This document shows, one piece after another, positions 23,706-35,364 of a stretch of 64,000 nt of DNA. This DNA comes from Atherinomorus stipes (lineage: Eukaryota > Chordata > Actinopteri > Atheriniformes > Atherinidae), in contig JALJCO010001315.1 of assembly GCA_023101725.1 (NCBI GenBank), forward strand, positions 1 through 64,000, read 5' to 3'. Numbering within the stretch: the first letter of the stretch is position 1; each line of letters opens with the position of its first letter. Below the pieces are notes generated by a model, which saw only the letters and a list, made by a program, of their open reading frames with translations, did no database searches and was not told the origin of the DNA. The position numbers and the translations under genes were made by a program.

Positions 23706-24327
23706 TAACCCTGCGTACACACGAAATGTGATTTTGGCGTCAAAATCGCGCCTGACGCCCAAAGTTGGATGCTTGGTTTCCAGCATCTTGACGCCCTTGA
23801 TGTGCGGTGAGAGATGTCCAGCCAAGGCGTGCTCGATGTACCTCGGGAGGAGCCCCTCCTTTTTCTTTTTCCTGTCACCGGTCTGTCTGCACCATGGCAG
23901 ATGCAGGAGAGAGAGCGGCCCGGCTTTATGTGATAAAAGTTAGGGAATGTCGTGGCATGTCTGCTCTGTCTGGGTTCACAGTTTTTCCTCCTCTGTCTTC
24001 AGAGAGAGAGGAGATTGCCCTGGTTCTTCTGGGTGTTTCCCATCCTGTCAGAAAATGTGTGTCTGTGTCATAACATTGAGTCGCTCTGATTGGTTGACGT
24101 CAAGACGCCAAAGTTCAGATTTTCCAACTCCGGAATCTGCTGCCTGGACGTGCGTCAAAATCTCAAATCTTGCCGCGCGTAGCACGTGTAATGCGCCGAG
24201 ACGCGCCACGCCCAACGCGCGGAACATGCTGCGGGGTTTTCAACACCGACGCGTGTCGGCCATTGACTTTGCATGTAAACCCGACGCCCTTGACTCCCAA
24301 ATCGCGCTTGGTGTGTACGCAGGGTAA
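23706..24327. mobile_element. PIF/Harbinger-type MITE with TAA target duplication
   Basis: The ends are perfect inverted repeats for at least 14 bases: CCCTGCGTACACAC at 23709 and its complement GTGTGTACGCAGGG ending at 24324. TAA lies directly outside each end (23706-23708 and 24325-24327). A 3-bp TAA/TTA duplication is the PIF/Harbinger signature. The 616-bp element has GC- and CpG-rich flanks inside both ends. The short ORF starting ATGGCAGATGCAGG at about 23894 is unassigned and could be a remnant of a parent element's gene. Confidence 0.8.
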
Positions 24328-25490
24328 TAGAGACCACGTCAGAGACCATGTTTGAAGCTGCAGACACTTTCATTTGCTCTGTAATTCCTGATCTATGTCC
24401 TAATAAACTGGCCGCTGCCGAGACTCTGCACAGATACCTGTTGTTTTATTTAAATTTTATATTTATCATACTTATTTTAAATTTGCCACGCTGCAAACTT
24501 CAAGACAGACAAAACCTAATTGATATAGTGGTGTTTCCAACACGTTTGCACCCGCTGTCATTTGCTCGATGATTCTTATTAAATTACACACACAGACACA
24601 CAATGGGTCTTGTTCATGAAACGTGAGCAGAGCGAGTTTAAGTGTAAACTGTTAGTAGACGTAAATTTACATGAATCTTCATCATCAACATTTTAGTAGC
24701 TCCGATCTGTTCGTAGCTGCTAACAAACTCCACACATGCTCTCGACTGTGTGTAGCGCTTGTATAAATTTACGAACACATATAAATAATGCTTGTCCCTG
24801 TTGTAAATTACAATTTCAATTCATATTGCACTGCATCATGGGCAGATTCAGTTCAAAAACACATTCCTTAGCTTAAAGCTGTGTGTCTTTATGTTTAAGT
24901 CCACAGTGGCCGTGATTCTGATTGTTTGATTCTGCCTCGTATGAACTGCTGGAGTCCCGCACGCAGCAGTGGATCCACATCACCGGGACAAACAGTGTCC
25001 ACAGCAGCAGCAGTACGTGCTGCACTGAGTGTCGCTACTGAAGAATTTATATTTGTAATAAATCTCAAGCACTGTCTGCGTCCTCAGATCTCTACACCAG
25101 ATGGCAGTGAAAAATGCCTTTTGGGGAGGGGGGGACTTACGGAACAAAAGCTTCTGTGTGGAAGAGATGATGTGGTCATTTTTCTGAAATGTTAATTAAA
25201 ATTAAAATTACCCCCCTCTTCTATTTTTATTTATTTATTTATTTTCTCAAATCGCATAGGCATATCCTAGATGTGACAAACGATCAGAAATTTAGGCTAA
25301 CACATTTAGTCAGGGATAAGTTCTGCAAAGCGCTCTAATTCCTGCTATGCACCTGTCTAACAACTTTTTGTTGTTGTTGTGGTTCCCAAATGGGAAAAGA
25401 TACTTTGAGTTGATTAAACCAACTCTCAGCAGCTGTTCTGGAACTTGCCTATTTCAGTTTAGGTTAACCCACAATTTTCTTTAAGGGGCC
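24328..25490. other. Intergenic DNA, no gene
   Basis: No exon or domain recognised. The ORFs are short and overlap on both strands. There is a short (TTTA)n stretch near 25227-25242. Confidence 0.45.
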
Positions 25491-25987
25491 GTTCACACAA
25501 GGACGATTGCAGGTAAAAACGGCAAAATATTTCATCAGAAGTGCCTTTCCTTCATATGGCAACAGTGTTTTTCTGGACTGAAGACACAAAAATCTGAAGA
25601 CTCATTCTAAAGTGGAATTCCTGAAGACCCGACACTGTTGTGCCCTTGTCTGCACAGCCCAAAATGCAGAAATGATGGTGGACCTGCTCACGCCATGCTC
25701 ACGTTGCATGCGCATGATGTCACACACAAACAGAGAAAACAACAATGTACGTAAAATACGTAAACCCAGCGGATCTAAGGTAGATTTTACACATGCGTGC
25801 CGACCTGGTGGAGTTCTATCACTGCACCACCTAACGGCCTGGTGTGCATATCCAATCGAATTCCACACACTCTTGCATCCTTGTATGCATGCAGATTTCT
25901 TCATGACAACGCTCGTGTGAACGCAGATAAAAAGATGAAGACGAGACGCCACTTTTGCGTCTTCGCTTCTGATCGTCGCCATGTGAA

Positions 25988-26036
<49 letters not shown>

Positions 26037-26056
26037 CGGGGGGGGGGGGGGGGGGC
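25491..26056. mobile_element. DNA element ending in a long G tract
   Basis: The left end is GGGGCCGTTCACAC. Near the right, the sequence CATGTGAACGG is its inverted partner (complement CCGTTCACATG). Instead of the expected closing GGCCCC, a G run of about 48 bases follows, then further G runs. This looks like a DNA element whose right end has been replaced by, or mis-assembled into, poly-G. Family unknown. Confidence 0.5.
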
Positions 26057-26060
26057 GGGA
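25989..26060. repeat. Long G homopolymer tract
   Basis: About 70 bases that are G except for two C bases (about 26037 and 26056). The proline- and glycine-rich ORFs on the two strands here are products of the tract and not genes. Confidence 0.9.
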
Positions 26061-28444
26061 GGGGAAAGTAGCCTTAGACTCAGAGTTATTTGAACCTCCT
26101 TCCTGGAAAAGGCCCCAGGAGGCTGTTGGAGAAAAATAAACATAAAAGGAAAAAACAAAACAAAACAAAAGAAAACAGAACATGTTCCAAGCCTGAAAAG
26201 AAATTTGTTTGAAGTAAAAATATAACAGATTGCCAGCAAAAAAACATGATTCTATCTAAGGAACACGGCGCTGGTATTATCATGGTTTGGGCCTGTCTCC
26301 CAGCATGTAAGCTCTCCTGCATCTGGGCCAGGATGGAAAATTCTAAGGGAGCATATCAGATTATATGTATAAAGTGAATCAAATATAGATAAGCAATGAA
26401 AGAATAAGTGAAAAAAAAAAATAGAAAATCTATTCTAAAAAAAAAAAAAAACTTGTTAAAATGAAAATGAGCTTTTAATCCAATGGGCAGGACTGATTAA
26501 CTGCAACTTAACATTTACAATAAGTACAATTGTTTCTACGCAAATATGTCATATAGTTTTAGCATCTATTTCAATACTATATATATGGTGTTTAAACACA
26601 CCTTAATCTGAAAAACACTCTATTTTAAAGGATTTAAAAACTGTTCAAGAAAAATGTGTGAAACTTAAATTCTATGAATGTCTCACAGTGCTTGAAATGA
26701 ATTTCATATTGTAGGAGGAGTGATGCAACCAAGGTAAGCTCCCTGGTGTGTATAAAAGTGTTTGGTAACATTGTTTAAAAGACAGGGAGTACAGAAACTG
26801 AGAAAACACAGTGCAATGTTAGCCATCCTCTCCATCACCCACAACTGATAGGGATAAAAACCTTTTAGGATGCTTGAGGTTTCTTTTGGGATACTTCAGG
26901 TTGCATGTCTGACTTTTGCCCTAAAACCCATACACTCAATTGTAATTTGCTTTGTGTTTCTTATTTAGAGCAGTGCTGTATTTTGTTATGTGAAATCATT
27001 ACCAACAGATACACATACTTTTTTTTGAGTGTGGTAACAAACATTGGATCAAAAGTTCAAAGGAATTACCAACCATTGTCATTTAGATTCTTATTTTTCA
27101 TAATTTTGTTTGAGTTTAAAGATTTACTGGCAAATAGCACACATTATATTTTAGCTATACTTGAGGCTCACTTTACTGGGTACATTTCATTTTTCAGTCA
27201 TACAGTCCAGTTTTATATGGTTGCATAGTGCCATGTACAGTACACAGATTTTTCGTCTTCATTCTGGTAAACACTGATGAAATGGGTAAACATAAACAAT
27301 AAAACAACAATAAAACTTATTTCAGCTGTAAACATATATGCAGTATATATATATATATTTTTACCCAACAATCATCTGTGGAGAGCTGGCAGCTCAGAGT
27401 GCAGTCAAGAAGTGAGTGGAGTAAACACATGACTACATGGTGTTGTTAAAGCTGCCGTTAGTCGTGACCAATCAAATCACCTCTTATGTTTCCCTTTCAA
27501 AGCTGTAATTTGGGCTGCAACAATGTGAGTCAATTTTGGTAGACAGTGTCGAGTAGAGGTTATTCAGCACATGTTCAAAGACAAAATAAGAACAAAACTC
27601 TCCATGCTTTGAGGTTTGAATGGGAAAACGTGAGGATAAAATACAGAAACGAACATGCACTGGCCTCAAACGTATGTTGTTCACGTGTCTTTTGATGGTG
27701 ATGTGTATATCAGGGAAACAAGAGGGTAGCCACTGCTTTCCAAAAAGAACACTGCTGCCCACCTGCAGACCTACTAGGCCAGGAGAATCACTCCACCTGC
27801 AAAAAACAAATCAAGCCATATTCACTTTACCTTTGCTTATAAAATTTTAAACTGTAAATTTGAGCTCTGAGGTTTCAAATAAATTATCATTTATAAAGGC
27901 GGGGAGGTGGAGGGGTGGGGTACCACAAATAAGCATAATTCAATTATGAGAAATAAGTGATATCTTTTTGGATTCTGACACAGAATAGACAAGGGAAGAA
28001 AGTCTAAAAATAGCTCAGCTTTTATTGCTTTGATTTTCTTTTCTTTTTATATTTATTTTGCACAAATATCATTAAAATACTGTAAGCAATGATTATGATT
28101 AAAATGTGGAAAGGAGAGGTAAAAAAAAACACAGAAGGCCTTATATGAAAGCTACACCCATAAAAAAATTATAATCAAAAACAAATCATCTTGTTTTACT
28201 ATAAAGAGCAAAAGATGACAGAAAGGTAGTCATTTTACCTAAATCCAATAAAAATGGTTTAGTTTTGCTCAGATTTCTTTTATTACTTCACCCAACTTTC
28301 CCCTCCTTATATCTCATGGAGGTATAGACATAATGAGGATGGAGCATCCCCACTTTTAGAACTCTCATGGGGAAAATGTCCCCTCCGAAATAACTCAAAC
28401 ACAAGAAAATTTCAATTGAGGTCTTTTCCTTATTAAGTAAAACA
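26061..28444. other. Intergenic DNA, no gene
   Basis: AT-rich. It holds poly-A runs at 26410-26450 and a short TA repeat at about 27343-27360. ORFs are short and unrecognised. Confidence 0.5.
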
Positions 28445-28452
28445 TGATATAC
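28445..28452. repeat. Left target duplication of hAT element
   Basis: TGATATAC, identical to 30074-30081. Confidence 0.88.
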
Positions 28453-30073
28453 CAGTGGCGGTTGGTCAATAGAGGGCGCTAGGGCGCCGCTCCACCACTC
28501 ACCAGTCCCCACAAAGAAGAAGAAAAAAAAAAAAAACATTAAAATAAGATGTTTCTAAATATATGGATATATTCTTTTATTTCAGCAAGATAAATATGAT
28601 AAAGTTTTAAGTAAAGTTGTCATGTTCATTTGTTTTCTAAAGTTACGGATTGGTCACGTGTTTCCTCTCTACGGGGCAGAAATCTCTACCCGTAGACTCT
28701 TGTTTTACGTTGTACTTGCGCAGTTCCTTCTCTTCAATACAAAAGATCAGAGTTTTTCTGCCAAGCAGTGCCCACAGCTGAATCATAAACCATTAATAGA
28801 GAGCTGAATGCAGCTGGATTTACAGACACCCCCAACCACCATCCCCCATACGCCGCAGGGTGACGTCACTGCCGTCTGTTAGAAGGGAAACAGAGTTTCA
28901 GCGGGAGTTTTAAACGGATAACTGAGAAACAAGCAAAGTGGAGAAAGAGAAACTGAATAATTCCATGAAGTCCCTTAAAACAACGCCTTTTAAGTGGAGG
29001 ATGTTTCAGGAGAAGCTCGGACCTGATCAGCTGGACCTGCAATCAATAAGCAATTCAGAGAAAGAGGGCGACAGCCGGCTAACTGGATGTAGCGATGCTG
29101 CTTTATTCTGCTTTCAGAGTTAAACACCAGGATCAGAGCCAGCGTGATTCAGACAGGTATGACTGATTTAAAGCACTTTTCAGAAATAGCAAAAAAGTGT
29201 GAACAAACTGGGATCCACATGCAAAATGCACTTGTGGAAAAATCACCCCAGACTGGCCCAGCAGGTCCCGATGGAAAGATGATGACGCCTCTGTTTGTGC
29301 ACTTGTGTAAAGAGCTTAAACCTGCACCATCCTCCAGTCCTGTTATCCTGTACGACTCTATAAAGATGACGTGATAAAAAACAGTATTAGAATGGCCAAA
29401 TTATTGTTTGATAAAAACAAAACAATCAGAAATCAGGTGGAAAAATATAATTTAAGAAATGCAATTTATGTGTCTTTATTAAGTCTGTACTGTTTTCAAG
29501 TACAAGTTAGGCTGACCCCATACTCAAGCCATACCATAGTTATACACTTCCTTCTACAGGCTTAATAATCTGGATGTAGATATCACCAATATGAAAATCA
29601 GTGCTGCTGAATGATACAGCTGTTCATGAACTCAGTGACCTCCCTGTTACAGCACTACAGTGTTATAGGACGTGATAAATCATTCAAACATCATACAGGT
29701 ATAAACAGCTACATGCTGGGATGTCATGTTGCAATTCCAATTTTCATCACAGATTAATTTCTATATGTGACTGAAATGCAGTGATTTAAAATCATTTTTT
29801 GAACAGATTTTTTTTTAATTTCCTGATGAAGCCATTTCATTTAGTGGACTTGTTCTAGTCTCCATAGTTCAGATCTAAGATAACGCGTTGATGTAAATAA
29901 AACCTACAAAGAAAACTGGATCCATTTTACCGCTCAGAAATTAGGCTTCTGCAATGAGAGTAGATTCAGATGCGATACTTTTTACACATGATTTGCTTGC
30001 TTTTTGGTTTATGTCTGTTTTGGAGTTTGGTAGGCTGTAGCCCCCCTGGAGAAAACAACACCAGCTGCCACTG
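28453..30073. mobile_element. hAT element with exact 8-bp TSD and zinc-finger remnant
   Basis: The left end is CAGTGGCGGTTGGT. The complement of the right end is CAGTGGCAGCTGGT. The exact 8-bp duplication TGATATAC flanks both sides (28445-28452 and 30074-30081). These are hAT hallmarks. The 1621-bp interior keeps remnants of the N-terminal part of a transposase in two frames at 28938-29374, including DLKHFSEIAKKCEQTGIHM, which resembles the TTF-type zinc-finger region of hAT/ZMYM-like proteins. The catalytic domain is missing, so this is an internally deleted, non-autonomous copy. Confidence 0.9.
28938..29374 (+). pseudogene. hAT transposase N-terminal remnant
   Basis: Two + strand frames, 28938-29123 and 29144-29374, appear to be consecutive parts of one broken gene. 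The first starts MEKEKLNNSMKSLK and ends at a stop after a cysteine-containing LFCFQS. The second holds TGMTDLKHFSEIAKKCEQTG followed by IHMQNAL, with the Cys and His spacing expected of a TTF-type zinc finger that binds transposon DNA. After that the family resemblance is lost. A frame change and an early stop disable it. The family call is by motif appearance. Confidence 0.6.
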
Positions 30074-30081
30074 TGATATAC
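30074..30081. repeat. Right target duplication of hAT element
   Basis: TGATATAC, identical to 28445-28452. Confidence 0.88.
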
Positions 30082-31285
30082 GACAAAGTGTATTACAAGC
30101 ATTCAAGTATATTGTGATCACATAGAATCTGTTCTCTTACATTCAGCATAGTTTTCTTTCTTCATTACAGGCAAGTGAAACCATGAACTCATTTTGAGTG
30201 ATGATGATGAATTTATTTAGTCACTAAAGGCTTCACAAACTGCTGCAGGTTAGACAGAACTGATGAAACACTGACTGTACCAATGACAACCTGTGAAAGG
30301 CTCACTAAAAATGGACTGAAAGGGCTTTCCAGCCTTTCATTAACATGGCTCATCCACACAAATTCAAGGCACCATGAATCCTGTTAGACGCCAGCATTTT
30401 GCAAGCGTGAAATAAAATAAAAGAAATACCACAAAGTCAACATATACCATAAATTGGGGGCTACAAGGCACTACTTTTTTTACACACTTTGATTTTTTGG
30501 CAGACAACGTTAAATATGGATGAGATTCCCGTTGCAGAAGGTTGACCCAGTGCGGCACAAAAACACTCATGCCTTCTTACTATGATGAGCTAAGCCCTAC
30601 AGTTGGAATTTTGGAGATTAGACGTCCAGAAGGAAAGTTTCAAGCCCGTTTATGAGCCCTCTGTCCAGAGTTCTGTCGAAACGTGCTACCGCAGATGGAA
30701 ATGACTGGCCCATCTGTCCATCTGCGCTACCCTGTCAAAATATAATACTGCATGTACATCTTGATGGGGACACTCAAAGAAATGATTCATCGAGTCAACT
30801 CAACTGGTAGTGCCAGCATTAAATTGAGGGCAGTTTTTCCATCCAATAAATAAGGTGAACTCAAACTACTGTATGTATATTAATCAGCAGCAGCAGCACC
30901 AGCATCAACAGCATCATCATCATCATCATCATTATCATCAAAATCATTATCATCATCATCAGGAATCTTCAGGAATATTCTGCAGCTTCTGTCTCAACTT
31001 CCGAACCACTCGCTGCTGTTTCAGTCATTCTTCGTGTAACCACCGGTACATCCCTTTTGCGTTTGTGTGCTTCAGCTTGCGGCTAAAACTCTGTTCTTTT
31101 GAGCATTGGTGCCACATCGTCACGTGACTGGCTGGCTGCACCTGATTGGTGGAACGTAATGACATATAGCTCATAACGTGTGAGGTGGCCACACTAAACA
31201 AGCTGTGTTTGTTTAGTGGGACGTTCACGTGTCTCTCTAACAAAACAGACTGTGATGTTCGCACTTATAAGACCAAAAATAAAAG
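30082..31285. other. Intergenic DNA with CAG/CAT triplets
   Basis: No gene. A CAGCAGCAG/CATCATCAT triplet stretch lies at about 30884-30962 and explains the histidine-rich ORF there. Parts of 30480-30780 look like an unclassified old repeat. Confidence 0.45.
30884..30962. repeat. Triplet microsatellite (CAG then CAT)
   Basis: Imperfect CAGCAGCAG followed by CATCATCATCATCATCATCA and interrupted CAT units. Confidence 0.85.
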
Positions 31286-31289
31286 TAAC

Positions 31290-31460
31290 GACCGGGATAT
31301 ATGCCGTTGTAGCGGAGTAGAAGTAGCATTTCTTTCTCATAAATGTACTTGAGTAAAAGTAAAAAGTATATCATAATAAACTTACTCTTAAAAGTACAAT
31401 TTTTGTAAAAATGTACTCAAGTAAATGTAACAGAGTAAATGTAACGCATTACTACCCAAA
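31290..31460. repeat. Dispersed fish repeat fragment
   Basis: Phrases such as ATGTACTTGAGTAAAAGTAA, ATGTACTCAAGTAAATGTAA and GTAACGCATTACTACCC are typical of a common fish dispersed repeat. It contains internal inverted motifs (TACTTGAGTAA/TTACTCAAGTA types). I cannot assign a class. Confidence 0.55.
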
Positions 31461-31560
31461 TCATTTTGGCCGCTTGTACCCACGATCTCGTTCTTTCAGT
31501 CACGACCCACAGCTCATAACTAAATCCAGAGCTTTGCCTTCTAATATTGAGTGTGTGTTA

Positions 31561-31578
31561 ATATATATATATATACTG

Positions 31579-31655
<77 letters not shown>
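31561..31655. repeat. (TA)n microsatellite
   Basis: About 95 bases of TA dinucleotides with a few interruptions. It explains the YIYIYI ORFs on both strands. Confidence 0.9.
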
Positions 31656-32914
31656 TAAAAGATCAATTCTTTCTATAATTAGAAAATTCAACTCTGAGAT
31701 ATTTTTTGTCGTGAAATCTTGTTTGTTCATTTGATTTACTTACTGAGGAGTAACAATTGTTTTTTTTTAATCTAATTCAACTAAATTATCTCAGAAGAAC
31801 AATTTTTTTTGCTCATTGTGACAAATACGACACATGAGGTTTTCCCGCCAATATTTTTTGGTTTTAAAACCTGCTGTGACGTATGTGTTACATCTATGTT
31901 TCCCTTGTTTGTTTTACATCAGATTGTTCAGAGTATCATCAAAACAGTATAAATACCACCAAGGACTTGTAATTGAAGGAAAACAATCAACAAATGGCTT
32001 GAATCTTACCTTTGGAAACAAAAATAAAGCTTTTTAATTAGCTAGGTCTTTGACATGTGCCAGTCAGGCACACAGCCATCTTGGAAATGCTGTCCAGGTA
32101 GGATAAACTTACATGACTGTCACATGACCACATCAGGATGTTCATTAGGCGTCACTTGGGGACTTAATGGGTTAAAATGAGAGAAAAAGTTTAAAAGATA
32201 AATTTCCAGAACATTTAAAGGGGCGGTGACACCGGTGTAGCAGTGGGTCCCTTTGGGCAAGACTGTAAACTGAGGGGATCTACCAGTAATTTTCCAATGT
32301 ACACATGTAAGTTGTCAGATATTGACTTCAAGACCACATTCCAAGAGTGTCAAGTGATTGCAACAGATGAATATTCAAAGGAGAATTTTATTTTGGTACT
32401 GTTGCAACCAATGGGTGTAGTCATATTTACTGGTTAAACTATGAACCAAATGATATACAGTTCTCATGAAGATGTCACTTCATGCTATAATTCAGTTTTT
32501 ATCTATTTGTTTTTAAAGCAATCCTGTCAAATTATTGATAATTAGTTGTGTCAAGCTGTTAAACTTTACCCCAGTCCAATTCAGAGCAAACATAGCAACC
32601 TATCCCCCAACACACATTCACACTCACTAATACTGTAAATGCACAAAATAATAAATAAATAATTCAATTAATGAAGTTTTTTTTTTTAAGATTATTTTCT
32701 GCCATTACTATTGAAAATAACAGATAGTCCTAATTTTTAAATGAAACCTACATTATTTCTACAATGTTCTCTAACTTAAAGACTGACCTTGCCATATTCA
32801 AAGAAACACAATGGATGTAATTACATGTGGAGCCAATTTTTCTACATTTGACAGAGGATTTCATTATGAAGGGATGTCCACAGTGTACAAGGTCTTTTTT
32901 CCAGCTAGTTTTAA
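31656..32914. other. Intergenic DNA, nothing recognised
   Basis: AT-rich, short ORFs only. Confidence 0.5.
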
Positions 32915-32941
32915 TTCAATTCAACTTTATTTGTATAGCGT
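32915..32941 (-). repeat. L2 3' tail with short repeats
   Basis: On the minus strand: CGCTATACAAATAAAGTTG followed by AATTGAATT-type tail. It abuts the middle of ORF2 instead of the ORF2 end. Confidence 0.7.
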
Positions 32942-32956
32942 CCATTCATGACAGTG

Positions 32957-34180
32957 TCACCTCAGTGTGACCTCCTGGTCAAAAAGGACTCCAAGATTCT
33001 TCACTGTGGTGCTGGAAGCCAAATTAATGCCATCCAGATCAACTATAAAGCTAGATAATTTTGTTCTGAGTTTTTCGGGTCCAAAGACTATAACCTCGGT
33101 CTTGTCTGAATTTAGAAGCAGAAAGTTCAGGGTCATCCAGGTCTTTATGTCACTAAGACATCTTTGTAATCTAACAAACTGATTGGTTTCATCAGGCTTC
33201 ATAGATAAGTATATCTGAGTGTCGTCTGCATAACAATGACAATTTATTCCATGTTGTCTGATGATATTACCCAAAGGAAGCATATATAATGTGAAGAGAA
33301 TTGGTCCGAACACAGAACCCTGGGGAACTCCATGAGTTACTCTGGTGTGTGATGAAGACTCGTTGTTAACATTAACAAACTGAAATCTATCAGATAATGC
33401 AGTTCCTCTAATTCCAATAACATGTTCAAGTCTCTGTAGCAGAATGTTGTGATCAATGGTGTCGAATGCAGCACTGAGATCTAACAGGACAAGTATGGAC
33501 AGGAGTCCTTTATCTGAAGCCATGAGAAGATCATTAGTAACCTTCACCAGTGCTGTCTCTGTGTTATGATGAGCTCTAAAACCAGACTGAAACTTTTCAA
33601 ACAGATTATTTCTGCTCAGATGGGCACAAAGTTGAGCTGAAACTGTTTTCTCAAGAATTTTAGACATAAAGGGGAGGTTGGATATTGGTCTATAATTAGC
33701 TAATTCTCCTGAGTCAAGAGTTGGTTTTTTAAGGAAAGGTTTTATTACTGCAGTCTTAAAGGACTGAGGTACATATCCTGCCAATAGAGATGAATTAATC
33801 AGATCTAGTAGGTAAGTGTTAATCAATGGAAAGACTTCCTTGAGCAACTTGGTTGGGATGGGATCCAGAATGCAGGTAGAAGGTTTGGATGCCACAATTA
33901 GTTTGGTTAACTCAAATATCTGTATAGGACAGAAATGATCCAGACATAATTCAGCATCTACAGATGTCTCTAAACCTGCAGGGGGTAAGAAGTCGTTAGT
34001 AGCTGGGAGGATGTCATGGATTTTCTCTCTAATAGAAACAATTTTGTTTGTAAAGAAACTCATGAAATCGTCACAGCTGAGAGTCGGGGGAATGCATGGC
34101 TCAACAGCACTGCGGCTCTTCGTCAGCCTGGCTACAGTGCTGAAAAGGAACCTGGGATTATTCCTATTTTCCTCTATCAA
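32957..34180 (-). pseudogene. L2 reverse transcriptase domain (407 codons open)
   Basis: The longest open frame in the window. Residues about 165-200 hold ANYRPISNLPFMSKILEK. GFRAHHNTETALVKV and LLDLSAAFDTIDH follow, the latter with the first catalytic aspartate. Then come VTHGVPQGSVFGPILFTLY and CYADDTQIYLS, the YADD active site. The order and spacing are those of an L2-clade LINE RT, which primes cDNA synthesis at the target site. All visible RT residues are intact, but the protein lacks its endonuclease in the same frame and lacks the C-terminal region, which is deleted at 32942-32957. It cannot work as a full ORF2. Confidence 0.88.
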
Positions 34181-34331
34181 TGATGAATATTAAGCTGTTC
34201 TAGTCTTACGTAAGAATTTTTAATAAACAATTAGACTCTCTTTCCAGATTAAGCGAGACTCCTCTAAGCCAGATGCGCGCCATTTCCTCTCATAACGTCT
34301 AGATGTCTGTTTTAAAGCTCGTAGCTGGGAA

Positions 34332-35364
34332 TTAAACCAAGGGGCTTCCTTCTTCTGACAGATGATCTTCTTTTTTTAACGGAGCCACATTATCTAGTAT
34401 TGTGCGTGTTGAAACTGCTATTTTATCAGCAAGCTGATCAATCTGAACTGGAGTAAAGCTTGGATAGATGCTTTCTGTGACGTTAACATCTGGCATTGTA
34501 GGAAATAGTGATGAAATAGATTCTTTAAACTTGGTAACGGCACTATCTGATAAACATCTACTGTAATGGAATTTATTCTCAGCCATCGTGTAGTCAAGTA
34601 AAGTAAACTCAAAAGTTATTAAGAAGTGATCAGACAGAGCAGGATTATGGGGAAAAACTTTCAGTTCCTCACTGTCAATACCATACGTCAGGACAAGATC
34701 CAGAGTATGATTATGAGAATGAGTGGGTTCGTGAACATTTTGTGAAAAAACGATTGGGTCTAGCATAGATTTAAAAGCAATATTTAAGCTGTCGTTGTTA
34801 TCGTCAACATGAACATTAAGGTCGCCCAAAACGACAACTTTATCAGTATTCAACACTAAATCTGATAAAAAGTCTGAAAATTCAGTCAGAAACTCTGAGT
34901 AAGGTCCAGGTGGACGATACACAACAGCTAACAAAAGTGGTTTCTCTGATTTCCAGTTAGGATGAGAAAGGCTTAGAATTAGGTGAATTATGACTAATCC
35001 TAGGTCTGGGATTAATAAATAGCCTTGATTGAAAGATAGCAGCCACACCTCCTCCTCGGCCTGCGGCTCTAGGAACATGAAGATTTAAGTAATCGGGTGG
35101 AGTAGATTCATTAATAGTAACATGATCATCCTGCTGCAGCCAGGTTTCTGTGAGACAAAATAAATCAACATGATGATCGCCAATCAGATCATTAACTAAC
35201 AGAGATTTTGAAGAAAGGGATCTGATATTTAATAATCCACATTTAATAGTTTTATTTTTCTGTTTTGTTACGTTTATTGTTTTAATTTTTATTAGGTTAT
35301 TGTGATTTACCTTAGAGGTGTTTTTGGATTTTATTCTAAGGGCCCGGGGGACAGACACAGTCAC
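34332..35364 (-). pseudogene. L2 apurinic-type endonuclease domain, two frames
   Basis: The N-terminal piece (34957-35364) reads [15 protein letters not shown] and [14 protein letters not shown], with the Asn and Glu of the EEP-fold active site. The second piece (34332-35078) reads LLLAVVYRPPGPYSEFL, KVVVLGDLNVHVDD (Asp and Asn of the active site) and NPALSDHFLITFEF (the SDH motif). The domain nicks target DNA before reverse transcription. A frameshift near 34957-35078 splits it, and a second break at 34181-34331 separates it from the RT. Confidence 0.85.

Noticed and set aside
25602..26239. Proline-rich ORFs of 112-193 codons on the minus strand, and a glycine-rich ORF on the plus strand
   Set aside because: They exist only because of the G/C homopolymer at 25989-26060.
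31411..31734. ORFs with long YIYIYI runs on both strands
   Set aside because: Translation of a (TA)n microsatellite. The same applies to 41033-41308.
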